A stretch of 64,000 bases of DNA, taken from assembly GCA_017302015.1 (NCBI GenBank), contig JAFLEE010000012.1, forward strand, positions 1 to 64,000. The letters run 5' to 3'. Positions 34,821-42,440 of this stretch are shown in pieces (within the stretch, counting starts at the first letter, position 1; each line of letters begins with the position of its first letter). Below the pieces are notes generated by a model. It saw only the letters and a list, made by a program, of their open reading frames with translations, was not told the DNA's origin and did not search any database. The translations under genes and the position numbers were made by a program. Source of the DNA: Spirochaetota bacterium. GTDB taxonomy: Bacteria; Spirochaetota; UBA12135; COTS27; JAFLEE01.

Positions 34821-35791
34821 AAGACGTGCTCCTCATCGGATGCGGCGGGATCGGTTTCCGCCATTTCCAATCCCTCCTCACCGTCGCGGGGATCGAGCGG
34901 GTGACGCTCCACGATCCGTTCCAAAAGGACTTTTCCCGATTCGAGGCGGAACGGGCCAAAGCCGGCCATGGGATGCGGCTCGAGGTCGCGCCGACGCTTC
35001 AATTCACGAACCCGGGAAAGGGTTGGGATCTCGCCATCGCCGCGGCGACCGCCAATGCCCAGCCGGGAATCGCGGAGGCCCTCTCCAAGGTTCCGGTGAG
35101 GTCTGTTCTCCTTGAGAAACCCGTGGCCCAGGGTCCGCGGGAGTTCGAGGCCATCGTCGGACATTATGGGCGCGGCCCCGGGATCGATCGGGTCTTCGTG
35201 AATTGCGCCCGGAATTTCTGGCCCGGCTACGAGCAGGTGCGCACGGGCATCCTCGCCGGGCGCACCCGGCCGACCCAGGTCGTGCTAAACGGCTACAATT
35301 GGGGCTACGGTTGCAACGCGGTGCACTACCTCGAACTGCACCGCCACTGGTTCGGTTCCACGGGTTTCCCGAAGATCCAGGCCACGTTGATGAAGGATCC
35401 CCGGCCCTCCAAGCGCGGGGATCAATTCGAGGATTTCTTCGGGATCGCGGTCTTCGAGGACCACGCGGGCAATATCCTGCAGCTCTCCACGATGCCCTTG
35501 GCGGCGACGATGCCCCACGACATCGTCCTCAACCTCTATGACCGGGATACCGGGGAGAATCTGGGCGCCGTGGAGGAGACCCGCCAGATCGTGCGTTCTT
35601 TCCAGACCGGGAAGGAAAGCCCATGGGCCCCGCTCTATGTCAGCCAGAGCACCGCGCGGTTCATCGAAGGGCTGGATTCCCCCGGCACCGGCGGCCGGTT
35701 GCCCACCCTCGCCGAATCCGCGATGATCCACGGGGCCTTCTACGAATCGCTTCGCCTCGGGATCGGCGATCGCCCCTGGCGGATCACCTAG
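34817..35791 (+). CDS. Gfo/Idh/MocA-type oxidoreductase
   Basis: 324 aa; the ATG overlaps the previous stop (ATGA). It begins VLLIGCGGIGFRHFQSLL (Rossmann GxGxxG, residues 5-22), with LLEKPVAQGPREF near residue 100 as the EKP motif and VNCARNFWPGYEQ following. HYLELHRHWFG in the C-terminal domain provides the conserved active-site His. It is only distantly similar to its upstream partner, so the pair may act at successive steps or as a heteromer. It is the last gene of the ten-gene operon and converges with the HddC-GmhB gene after 78 bp. Confidence 0.78.
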   Translation: MKDVLLIGCGGIGFRHFQSLLTVAGIERVTLHDPFQKDFSRFEAERAKAGHGMRLEVAPTLQFTNPGKGWDLAIAAATANAQPGIAEALSKVPVRSVLLEKPVAQGPREFEAIVGHYGRGPGIDRVFVNCARNFWPGYEQVRTGILAGRTRPTQVVLNGYNWGYGCNAVHYLELHRHWFGSTGFPKIQATLMKDPRPSKRGDQFEDFFGIAVFEDHAGNILQLSTMPLAATMPHDIVLNLYDRDTGENLGAVEETRQIVRSFQTGKESPWAPLYVSQSTARFIEGLDSPGTGGRLPTLAESAMIHGAFYESLRLGIGDRPWRIT

Positions 35792-35834
35792 GCCGGAGAT
35801 CGGCGCACGAGGCTCGCACCCTCGCGGGAGCAAG

Positions 35835-35855
35835 CGCCGCCCCGGCGGGGCGCCG
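35835..35855. other. GC-rich hairpin between convergent operons
   Basis: CGCCCC/GGGGCG pairs around a 3 nt loop (core 35838-35852), extended by two further pairs after one mismatch. It lies in the 78 bp gap between two convergent operons but has no T-run on either side, so intrinsic termination is doubtful. Confidence 0.3.
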
Positions 35856-35869
35856 GTCGTTGCCCGGGA

Positions 35870-37153
35870 TCAAGCGCAGAGGATCGCTTCGACGGCTTCG
35901 GGGAGCCCGGGGGCCAGAATTTTCGGCGTCGTCCAGTCGGCTTCCCAGGGCCCGACGCCGCAGGTGCCCACCCCCGCCGCGAGGCCCGCCTTCATGTCGC
36001 GGTCGTGGTCGCCGACCATCCAAGACCGGGCGAGGTCGATATGGAAATCGCGGCAGGCTGCGAGCAGCATGCCCGGGCCGGGCTTGCGGCAATCGCAGCG
36101 GACCTTGAGTTCCGGGATCTCCCCCGCGAAGCCCTTGTCGGGATGGTGCGGGCAATAATAGACGGCGTCGAGTTTCGCCCCCGCCTCCCCGAGGAGGAAG
36201 TCCATCTTGGCGTGGATCCGGTCGAGGCCTTCGCGGGTAAGTTCGCCCCGCGCGATGGCCGGTTGGTTGGTGACGAGCACCGCGAGGTAATCGGTCTGGT
36301 TGATGCGGCGCACGGCCTCCGCGGCGCCGGGGAGCAGGAGGAACTCTTCGGGGGATTTGATATAGCCGGGTTCTTCGAACGCATTGAGCACCCCGTCGCG
36401 ATCGAGGAAGATGGCGGGGCGGGGACGGCGGCGATTCAGCCGCTGGATTTTACCGCTGCGGAAATCGGCGTCGACCTTCGCCAGGCGTTCGGGGGTGCCC
36501 ATGTCCTTGAGGTACTCCCCGGTATTCCAGGCGGACAGGGATCCCCGGTGGGCCAGCCCGGGGAAGACTCCCTTGTCGAGGTCCGCCTTCTTGCCCTTCT
36601 CGAGGAAGGAGAAGATCCCCGGGGAGAAGACGAAGGCGCCGGCGTTCACCAGGTTTCGGTAGAAGGCACCGTCGGCATGGGGGCGCGGGTGGAAGGCGGT
36701 GACGCGGCCGTCGGGCGCGGCCTCCAGAAGGTCGCTGTCGCGGGGATGGTCGTTGGGATGGGCGACGAGGGTGCCCAAGGCGCCCCGCGCGCGGTGGAAG
36801 GCCGCGAGCGCGTCGAGATCGATGTCGAGCATCACATCGCCGTTGAAGCAGAAGAAATCCTCGTCGAGGAACGCCTCCCCTTCTTTGAGCCCCCCCGCCG
36901 TGCCCAAGGGTTCGCGCTCGACGAGGGTGGTGAGGCGCACGCCCCAACGGGAACCGTCCCCGAAGTACGCCTGGATGGCCTCGGGGCGATAGCCGAGGAG
37001 GAGCACGATGTCCTTCACCCCATGGCGGGCGAGGAGTTCGATCTGGTGCTCGAGGACCGGCTTCCCGCCGATCTTCGCCAAGACTTTAGGGAGTCCGCCG
37101 GTGACCGCGGCGAGGCGCGTGCCTTTGCCGCCCGCGAGGATGGCCGCTTTCAT
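35870..37153 (-). CDS. fused sugar-phosphate nucleotidyltransferase (HddC-like) and GmhB-type phosphatase
   Basis: 427 aa, two domains. Residues 1-235 form a nucleotidyltransferase: LAGGKGTRL at residues 6-14, LPKVLAKIGGKPVLEH, and FNGDVM (metal-binding Asp). Residues 245-427 form a HAD phosphatase of the GmhB type: FLDRDGVLN, LVTNQPAIARG, and a zinc site CPHHPDKG...CDCRKP. In the GDP-heptose pathway GmhB removes the 7-phosphate from heptose 1,7-bisphosphate and HddC adds GMP to heptose 1-phosphate, so the fusion joins consecutive steps. GmhA and the HddA kinase are not in the window. It overlaps the upstream epimerase gene by 4 bp. Confidence 0.85.
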   Translation of the reverse strand: MKAAILAGGKGTRLAAVTGGLPKVLAKIGGKPVLEHQIELLARHGVKDIVLLLGYRPEAIQAYFGDGSRWGVRLTTLVEREPLGTAGGLKEGEAFLDEDFFCFNGDVMLDIDLDALAAFHRARGALGTLVAHPNDHPRDSDLLEAAPDGRVTAFHPRPHADGAFYRNLVNAGAFVFSPGIFSFLEKGKKADLDKGVFPGLAHRGSLSAWNTGEYLKDMGTPERLAKVDADFRSGKIQRLNRRRPRPAIFLDRDGVLNAFEEPGYIKSPEEFLLLPGAAEAVRRINQTDYLAVLVTNQPAIARGELTREGLDRIHAKMDFLLGEAGAKLDAVYYCPHHPDKGFAGEIPELKVRCDCRKPGPGMLLAACRDFHIDLARSWMVGDHDRDMKAGLAAGVGTCGVGPWEADWTTPKILAPGLPEAVEAILCA

Positions 37154-38136
37154 GCGTATTTGGCCAGGACCGGCTTGAAATAATCCCGGGTGATCCCGAG
37201 GCCCTCGTGGAGCGAGGTGCGGGGCACCCATCCCACATCGCGTCGGATCTTGGCGTTGGAGATGATGACGTCGCCGGATTCGATGGCGGCGCGTTCGGCG
37301 GGCCAGGGCACGCGCGCCACGCTCCCGCCGACCTGCTCCGTGATCGCTTGGGCGAGTTCGAGCACCGAATATTGGCGGTCGGCGACGGCGAAGTAGACCT
37401 CCCCGCGGCTGGCGGGGCGCGCGGCCACCGAAAGGAGCGCCTCCACGGAATCGCCGACGAACGAGACGTTGCGGAGTTGGCGGCCCTCGCCGTAGACGGT
37501 GAGGGCGCGGCCGGCGAGGGCCAGGCCGATGAAGTAGTTGATGAAGCCGAAATCCGCGCTGCGGATATTCGATCGGGGGCCGTAGGTGTTCGCCAGACGC
37601 ACCACCGCGACATCGAGCCCGTGGGCCTTGCCGTAGAGCAGCGTGTATTTTTCGCCGGCGCACTTATTGGCCGAATAGATGTCGACGGGGAATTCGCTGT
37701 GGACCTCGTCGATGACGGGGGCGTGCATCGGCCCGATCTGGGTGCTCGTCCCGACGTAGAGCACCCGGGCGGAGGGCTGGAACCGGCGCACCGCCTCGAG
37801 GACGTGGATGGTGCCCTTGCAATTGATGTCGATGTCGACCAATGGTTCGCGCATGGAGTTGGGGTGGGAGGTGTAGGCCGCGCAGTGGAGGACGAGGTCC
37901 TGGTGGAGCACGGCCTGGCAGAGCGCCTCGAAATTGCGCACATCGTTGATGACGAGGCGGACCCGGTCCCGCACGCCCTCGAGGTTGTAGTGGTTGCCGC
38001 CCGACTTCGGATCGAGGCAATCGTAGACGGTCACCTCGGCGCCGAGGGCGAGGGCCCGGTGGGCCAGGTTGCTGCCGATGAACCCGAGCCCCCCGGTGAT
38101 GAGGATCTTTTTCCCTTCAAAATCGGCGGGAGTCAT
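37150..38136 (-). CDS. NAD-dependent epimerase/dehydratase
   Basis: 328 aa extended SDR. ITGGLGFIGSNLA at residues 13-25, HCAAYTSHPNS near 84, YVGTSTQIG (catalytic Thr/Ser region), and YSANKCAGEKY with Tyr/Lys. VRLANTYGPRS is the substrate-side motif. The closest general patterns are UDP/CDP-sugar 4-epimerases and CDP-paratose 2-epimerase-like proteins. It sits between a DegT aminotransferase gene (3 bp upstream) and the HddC-GmhB fusion. The substrate may be a GDP- or CDP-sugar; sequence alone does not decide. Confidence 0.84.
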   Translation of the reverse strand: MTPADFEGKKILITGGLGFIGSNLAHRALALGAEVTVYDCLDPKSGGNHYNLEGVRDRVRLVINDVRNFEALCQAVLHQDLVLHCAAYTSHPNSMREPLVDIDINCKGTIHVLEAVRRFQPSARVLYVGTSTQIGPMHAPVIDEVHSEFPVDIYSANKCAGEKYTLLYGKAHGLDVAVVRLANTYGPRSNIRSADFGFINYFIGLALAGRALTVYGEGRQLRNVSFVGDSVEALLSVAARPASRGEVYFAVADRQYSVLELAQAITEQVGGSVARVPWPAERAAIESGDVIISNAKIRRDVGWVPRTSLHEGLGITRDYFKPVLAKYA

Positions 38137-38139
38137 GGT

Positions 38140-39237
38140 TCACGCCCGGAACGATTTCACCGCGTCGATGACCGTCTGCTGCTCGCCCTCGGTGAGGCCG
38201 GGGAATAGGGGAAGGGACAGGATCTCTCGGCAGGCCCGCTCCGACTCCGGGAGCGCTTCGCCGCCGCGCACGCGGCCCCGGTAGGCGTCCTGAAGGTGCA
38301 CGGGCAAGGGGTAATGGATGGCCGCGCCGATGCCCTTGGACTGGAGGTGGCGCTTGAGGCCCTCCCGATCGGCGCTGCGGACCACGAAGAGGTGGAAGAC
38401 GTGCGAGGTGCCGGGCCGCACCCGGGGAAGCCCCACGCCCGTTCCGTCCAATTCATGGAGGTACACCGCGGCCTGGCGCTGGCGCTCGGCGGTATCGGCG
38501 CCCAGGCGGGGAAGTTTTTCACGCAAGATCGCGGCCTGGAGTTCGTCGAGCCTGCTATTGAAGCCGGTCGTGGCGCTGTGGTAGCGCTCGCGCCATCCGT
38601 ATTCCCGGAGTTCGCGGATGCGGGACGCGACGGCGGACTCACGGGCGCAGACGAGTCCCCCGTCGCCGAAGGCGCCCAGATTCTTGGTCGGGTAGAACGA
38701 GAAGCATCCGGCGTCTCCGATGCTCCCCACCGTGAGGTTCCGGTGGCGGGCCCCGTGGGCCTGCGCGCAGTCCTCGATGAGGAGGAGGCCGCGGCTGCGG
38801 GCGATGGCGCCGAGGCGGTCGAGGTCGGCAGGCTGGCCGTAGAGGTGCACGGCGAGGATGGCCTTCGTTTTCGGGCCGCAAGCCTCGTCGACACGGGCGG
38901 GGTCGAGGGTGAAGGTCGCCGCCTCGATGTCGGCGAAGACGGGGATGGCGCCGGCCATTTCCACGGCCGCGATGGTGGCCACCGCGGTGTGGGAAGGCAC
39001 GATGACCTCGTCTCCCGCTCCGATGCCGAGGGCGCGCAGGGCGAGATGCAGGGCATCGGTGCCGCTGCCGACCCCGATGGCGAAGGGGGAGCCGCAGGCG
39101 GCGGCGAACTCCCGCTCGAAGGCCTCGACCTCGGGGCCCAGGATGTAGCGGCCGGAATCGAGTACGCGGTGGAGGGCCCCCTCGATGGCTTGGCGGTGGG
39201 CTTTCCAGGAGTCGCCGGGGCGGGCGAAGGGGATCAT
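38140..39237 (-). CDS. DegT/DnrJ/EryC1/StrS sugar aminotransferase
   Basis: 365 aa. It shows GSGTDALHLAL (phosphate loop, residues 58-68), LLIEDCAQAHGA near 152-163 and SFYPTKNLGAFGDGG, with Lys185 as the PLP Schiff-base residue. Unlike the ColD-like relative at 18627-19802, the lysine is intact, so this is a true aminotransferase that aminates a keto-nucleotide sugar with glutamate as donor. With gmd immediately upstream of fcl in the same operon, GDP-4-keto-6-deoxymannose is a possible substrate (a perosamine-type product), but C3-directed activity is equally possible. There is a 13 bp gap from fcl. Confidence 0.88.
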   Translation of the reverse strand: MIPFARPGDSWKAHRQAIEGALHRVLDSGRYILGPEVEAFEREFAAACGSPFAIGVGSGTDALHLALRALGIGAGDEVIVPSHTAVATIAAVEMAGAIPVFADIEAATFTLDPARVDEACGPKTKAILAVHLYGQPADLDRLGAIARSRGLLLIEDCAQAHGARHRNLTVGSIGDAGCFSFYPTKNLGAFGDGGLVCARESAVASRIRELREYGWRERYHSATTGFNSRLDELQAAILREKLPRLGADTAERQRQAAVYLHELDGTGVGLPRVRPGTSHVFHLFVVRSADREGLKRHLQSKGIGAAIHYPLPVHLQDAYRGRVRGGEALPESERACREILSLPLFPGLTEGEQQTVIDAVKSFRA

Positions 39238-39250
39238 CGGTGGCGTGGGG

Positions 39251-40297
39251 TCATCGCCGCCCGCGGCCGGCGAGGTAGTCCTGGTAGATGCGCTTCACGC
39301 CCTCTTCCAGGGGGATGCGGTAGGTCCAGCCGAGCTTCGTGAGTTTCTCGACGGATTGGAGTTTTCGGGGCGTGCCATCGGGCTTGCTGGGGTCGGTGAG
39401 GATGCGGCCGGGGAAACCCACGACGCCGCGGATGACCTCGGCGATCTCGAGGATGGAATGGTCGACGCCGGAACCGATGTTGATGAATTGGTGGAGGGGG
39501 TCCTGGTGGAAGATCTCGCTCCCGGGGCGTTCCAGCAGGAAAACGCAGGCGTCGGCCATGTCGTCGACGTGGATGAACTCGCGGCGCGGGGTGCCCGTGC
39601 CCCAGATGGTGACGGAATCGGCGCGGATGGAGAATTGGGCGAGGATCGCCTCGGCCTGGGCCCAATCGGCGGCGCGGAGATCCTTCTGCACGCCATCGCG
39701 GTCGCCGGCGGCGAGGAGTTTGGCGAGGTGGAATTTGCGCAGGGTCGCCGGCACCATATGGGAGGCGAAGAGGTCGAAATTATCGTCGGGGCCGTAGAGG
39801 TTGGTGGGCATGACGGCGATGAAGTCGCTGCCGTACTGGCGATTATAGCTCTCGCAGAGCTTGAGCCCGGCGATCTTGGCGATCGCATAGGGTTCGTTCG
39901 TGGGCTCCAGTTCGCTCGTCAGCAGCGATTCTTCGCGCAGCGGCTGGGGGGCGAGTTTCGGGTAGATGCAATTGCTGCCGAGGAACAGGAGGCGCGCGGC
40001 CTTGTGGAGGTGCGCCGCGTGGATGACGTTGTTCTGGATCGCCAAGTTCTCGTAGAGGAATTGGGCCCGGAAGGTGTCGTTGGCCTTGATGCCCCCGACC
40101 TTGGCGGCGGCGAGGATGACGACCTCGGGCTTCTCGGCGGCGAAGAGCGCCTCGACGTCGGCCTGCCGGGTGAGGTCGAGTTCGGCGTGGGTGCGCACGA
40201 CGAAATTGCGGTAGCCCTTCGCTTCGAGGGCGCGCAGGAGCGCCGCGCCGGCGAGGCCGCGGTGGCCCGCCAAGTAGATCTTGGTGCTCTTTTCCAT
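39251..40297 (-). CDS. fcl: GDP-L-fucose synthase / GDP-4-keto-6-deoxymannose 3,5-epimerase-reductase family
   Basis: 348 aa. It begins IYLAGHRGLAGAALLR (cofactor loop residues 8-23), and has ILAAAKVGGIKAND, LLFLGSNCIYPK with the catalytic Ser and Cys, and YAIAKIAGLKLCE with Tyr/Lys; VMPTNLYGPDDNFD follows. These are the hallmark segments of WcaG/Fcl, which converts Gmd's product to GDP-L-fucose. The related ColC enzyme acts on the 3-deoxy analogue to give GDP-L-colitose. Given the ColD-like gene at 18627, this protein could serve either product. It is 13 bp downstream of gmd. Confidence 0.9.
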   Translation of the reverse strand: MEKSTKIYLAGHRGLAGAALLRALEAKGYRNFVVRTHAELDLTRQADVEALFAAEKPEVVILAAAKVGGIKANDTFRAQFLYENLAIQNNVIHAAHLHKAARLLFLGSNCIYPKLAPQPLREESLLTSELEPTNEPYAIAKIAGLKLCESYNRQYGSDFIAVMPTNLYGPDDNFDLFASHMVPATLRKFHLAKLLAAGDRDGVQKDLRAADWAQAEAILAQFSIRADSVTIWGTGTPRREFIHVDDMADACVFLLERPGSEIFHQDPLHQFINIGSGVDHSILEIAEVIRGVVGFPGRILTDPSKPDGTPRKLQSVEKLTKLGWTYRIPLEEGVKRIYQDYLAGRGRR

Positions 40298-40310
40298 GGA
40301 GGCCCTGGGA

Positions 40311-41384
40311 TCAGCCGGCGACGGGCACTTTGCCCGTGCGCACGAACTCGATGTCCGAGCGGATCATGAGGCGCACGAGTTCCTCGTAGGAGGTCTTGCG
40401 CGGGTTCCATCCCAATTCGGTCTTGGCCTTGGTCGGGTCGCCGAGGAGGAGGTCGACCTCGGTGGGGCGGAAATATTTGGGGTCGACCTCGACGAGGACC
40501 TTCCCCGTCTTGGAATCGTGGCCCTTCTCGTCGACGCCCTTGCCCTTCCAATCGATCTGGATGCCGGCCTCCTTGAAGGCGAGCTCCACGAAGGACTTCA
40601 CGGTGTGGGTTTCGCCGGTGGCGATGACCCAGTCGTCGGGGACGCGGTGCTGCATGATGAGGTACATGCACTCCACATAATCGCGGGCGTAGCCCCAATC
40701 GCGCTGGGAGTCGAGGTTGCCGAGGTAGAGTTTTTCCTGGAGGCCGGCGACGATGCGGGCCACGGCCAGGGTGATCTTGCGCGTGACGAAGGTCTCGCCG
40801 CGGCGGGGGGACTCGTGGTTGAAGAGGATGCCGTTGGCGGCGAACATGCCGTAGGCCTCGCGGTAATTTCGCGTGATCCAATAGCCGTAGAGTTTGGCGG
40901 CGGCGTAGGGGGATCGGGGATAGAAGGGGGTCGTCTCTTTCTGGGGCGTCTCGACGACCTTGCCGTAGAGTTCGCTGGTGGAGGCCTGGTAGATGCGGAC
41001 CTTCTTCTCCATCGAGAGCAGGCGCACGGCCTCGAGGATGCGCAGGGTGCCGATCCCGTCGACGTCGGCGGTGTACTCGGGCACCTCGAAGGAGACCTGG
41101 ACGTGGCTCTGGGCCCCGAGATTATAGATCTCGTCGGGCTCGATTTTCTTGATCAGGCGGATGAGGTTGGAGGAGTCGGTAAGGTCGCCATAATGGGTTT
41201 CGAGGCGCCGGCCCTGGTGCATATCCTTGAGGAATTCTTTGAGGTACAGGTGCTCGATTCGGCCCAAGTTAAATGAAGAGGAACGGCGGATGACGCCGTG
41301 GACCTCGTAGCCCTTCTGGAGCAGGAATTCGGCGAGGTAGGATCCGTCTTGGCCGGCGATGCCGGTGATGAGCGCTTTCTTCAA
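40311..41384 (-). CDS. gmd: GDP-mannose 4,6-dehydratase
   Basis: 357 aa from a TTG at 41384 with GGAG upstream; longer extensions read through the promoter. [13 protein letters not shown] at residues 7-19 is the Gmd-specific cofactor loop. [32 protein letters not shown] (catalytic Thr/Ser-Glu), [15 protein letters not shown] (Tyr/Lys), [11 protein letters not shown] and [11 protein letters not shown] follow, all diagnostic. It makes GDP-4-keto-6-deoxy-D-mannose, the branch point to fucose, rhamnose, perosamine and colitose. It is first in the operon gmd-fcl-aminotransferase-epimerase-HddC/GmhB. Confidence 0.95.
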   Translation of the reverse strand: MKKALITGIAGQDGSYLAEFLLQKGYEVHGVIRRSSSFNLGRIEHLYLKEFLKDMHQGRRLETHYGDLTDSSNLIRLIKKIEPDEIYNLGAQSHVQVSFEVPEYTADVDGIGTLRILEAVRLLSMEKKVRIYQASTSELYGKVVETPQKETTPFYPRSPYAAAKLYGYWITRNYREAYGMFAANGILFNHESPRRGETFVTRKITLAVARIVAGLQEKLYLGNLDSQRDWGYARDYVECMYLIMQHRVPDDWVIATGETHTVKSFVELAFKEAGIQIDWKGKGVDEKGHDSKTGKVLVEVDPKYFRPTEVDLLLGDPTKAKTELGWNPRKTSYEELVRLMIRSDIEFVRTGKVPVAG

Positions 41385-41400
41385 AATAGTCTCCGGAAAT

Positions 41401-41415
41401 GGGGCCTGAGGCCCC
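41401..41415. other. perfect short hairpin GGGGCC-TGA-GGCCCC near the gmd transcription start
   Basis: A 6 bp perfect stem with a 3 nt loop lies at the predicted start of the gmd transcript and ends three bases from its -10 box. It could be an operator or a 5' stabilising stem. Confidence 0.35.
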
Positions 41416-41417
41416 CT

Positions 41418-41446
41418 ATGGTACTCCAAAGGGTTGGTTTTGGCAA
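41418..41446 (-). promoter_or_regulatory. sigma70-type promoter of the gmd operon
   Basis: On the minus strand: TTGCCA (41446-41441), 17 bp spacer, TACCAT (41423-41418). Predicted start near 41411, leader about 27 nt with GGAG before the TTG at 41384. Confidence 0.55.
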
Positions 41447-41467
41447 TGGAAAGGCGGTCCGCTCCCC

Positions 41468-41497
41468 CTGCCACCGGGCCCCGCCTGATATTAAAAT
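41468..41497 (+). promoter_or_regulatory. promoter of the TatT-like lipoprotein gene, leaderless
   Basis: CTGCCA (41468-41473), 18 bp spacer, TAAAAT (41492-41497). The ATG at 41503 is five nucleotides after the -10 box and has no Shine-Dalgarno sequence, so the message is probably leaderless. Confidence 0.5.
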
Positions 41498-41502
41498 CGA
41501 CC

Positions 41503-42402
41503 ATGATCCGATTCCTCCTCCCCGCGCTGCTGGGCTCGCTCTTGGCCTCCTGTTCCATCCGGAATACCGCGGTGAACGCCTCCGCCTCGGTCATCGACGA
41601 GGTCCAGACCAGTTTCTTCCTCGAGTCGGATGTCGCCCTGGCCCGGGAATCCTTCCCGACTTTCCTCAAACTCGCCGAGGCGATGCACCGCTTCTACCCG
41701 AAGTCGCCCTATTACTCCGGGAAGCTCTGCTTCCTCTTCACGGCCTACGCCTTCGCCTTCGTCGATGATTCCCCCTGGGCCGACACCGACGAGAAGGGCG
41801 AAGCGGGGATGAAACGCCTGCTTTCGTTCTACGACCGCGCCTTCGAGTACGGCATGGCCAGCATGGAGGCGAGCATCCCGGGTTGGCGCCGCGACCTGCT
41901 GTCCCCGAGCAATTCCGCGCGGGTCCTGGCGAAGGTGCGCCCCAAGCATGTCGAGACGCTCTTTTGGCTCGATTTCGCCTGGATGATGCGCATCCTCAAT
42001 AATACCGCCGATCCGGCGCTGCTGACCCAATTGGCGATCGCCGAAAAATTGGCCCTCCGCATCGCGGAGGTCCAGCCCGATTACCTCTACGGGAGCGTCT
42101 ACGCCGTGCTCGGGGCCTTCTGGGGCGGGAGATCCAAGGCGGTCGGCGGCGATCCGGAAAAGGCGAGGGCCTTCAATCTCAAGGCCGAATCTTACGCCGC
42201 TGGAAAGAGCCTCATCCCGGCCTTCGTAGAACTGCGCTACCACATTACCCAGACCACCGACCAAAAGGCTTTCGATGCCACCCTCGAGGAGATCCGGGGC
42301 TTCAAGGCCGATTGCTTCCCGGCGTTCCGGTTCATCAACGAGGTCATCCAGCACAAGACCGAGACCCTGGCAAAAAAGAAGGCGATGCTCTTCGGGGGCT
42401 GA
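41503..42402 (+). CDS. TatT-like lipoprotein (TRAP transporter T-component family)
   Basis: 299 aa. A signal peptide of about 16 residues ends in the lipobox LLAS-C, followed by SIRNTAVNA, the start typical of TatT proteins. The helical body includes the family segment [19 protein letters not shown] near the C-terminal third. TatT is a trimeric TPR-type periplasmic lipoprotein found beside TRAP dicarboxylate or sugar-acid transporters. No TRAP P, Q or M gene occurs in this window, so the protein is an orphan here. The ATG at 41503 was chosen for the signal peptide and the promoter directly upstream. Confidence 0.8.
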   Translation: MIRFLLPALLGSLLASCSIRNTAVNASASVIDEVQTSFFLESDVALARESFPTFLKLAEAMHRFYPKSPYYSGKLCFLFTAYAFAFVDDSPWADTDEKGEAGMKRLLSFYDRAFEYGMASMEASIPGWRRDLLSPSNSARVLAKVRPKHVETLFWLDFAWMMRILNNTADPALLTQLAIAEKLALRIAEVQPDYLYGSVYAVLGAFWGGRSKAVGGDPEKARAFNLKAESYAAGKSLIPAFVELRYHITQTTDQKAFDATLEEIRGFKADCFPAFRFINEVIQHKTETLAKKKAMLFGG

Positions 42403-42440
42403 GACTTGCCGCCCGGACCCGGGCCCGTTACCTTTTGGCC

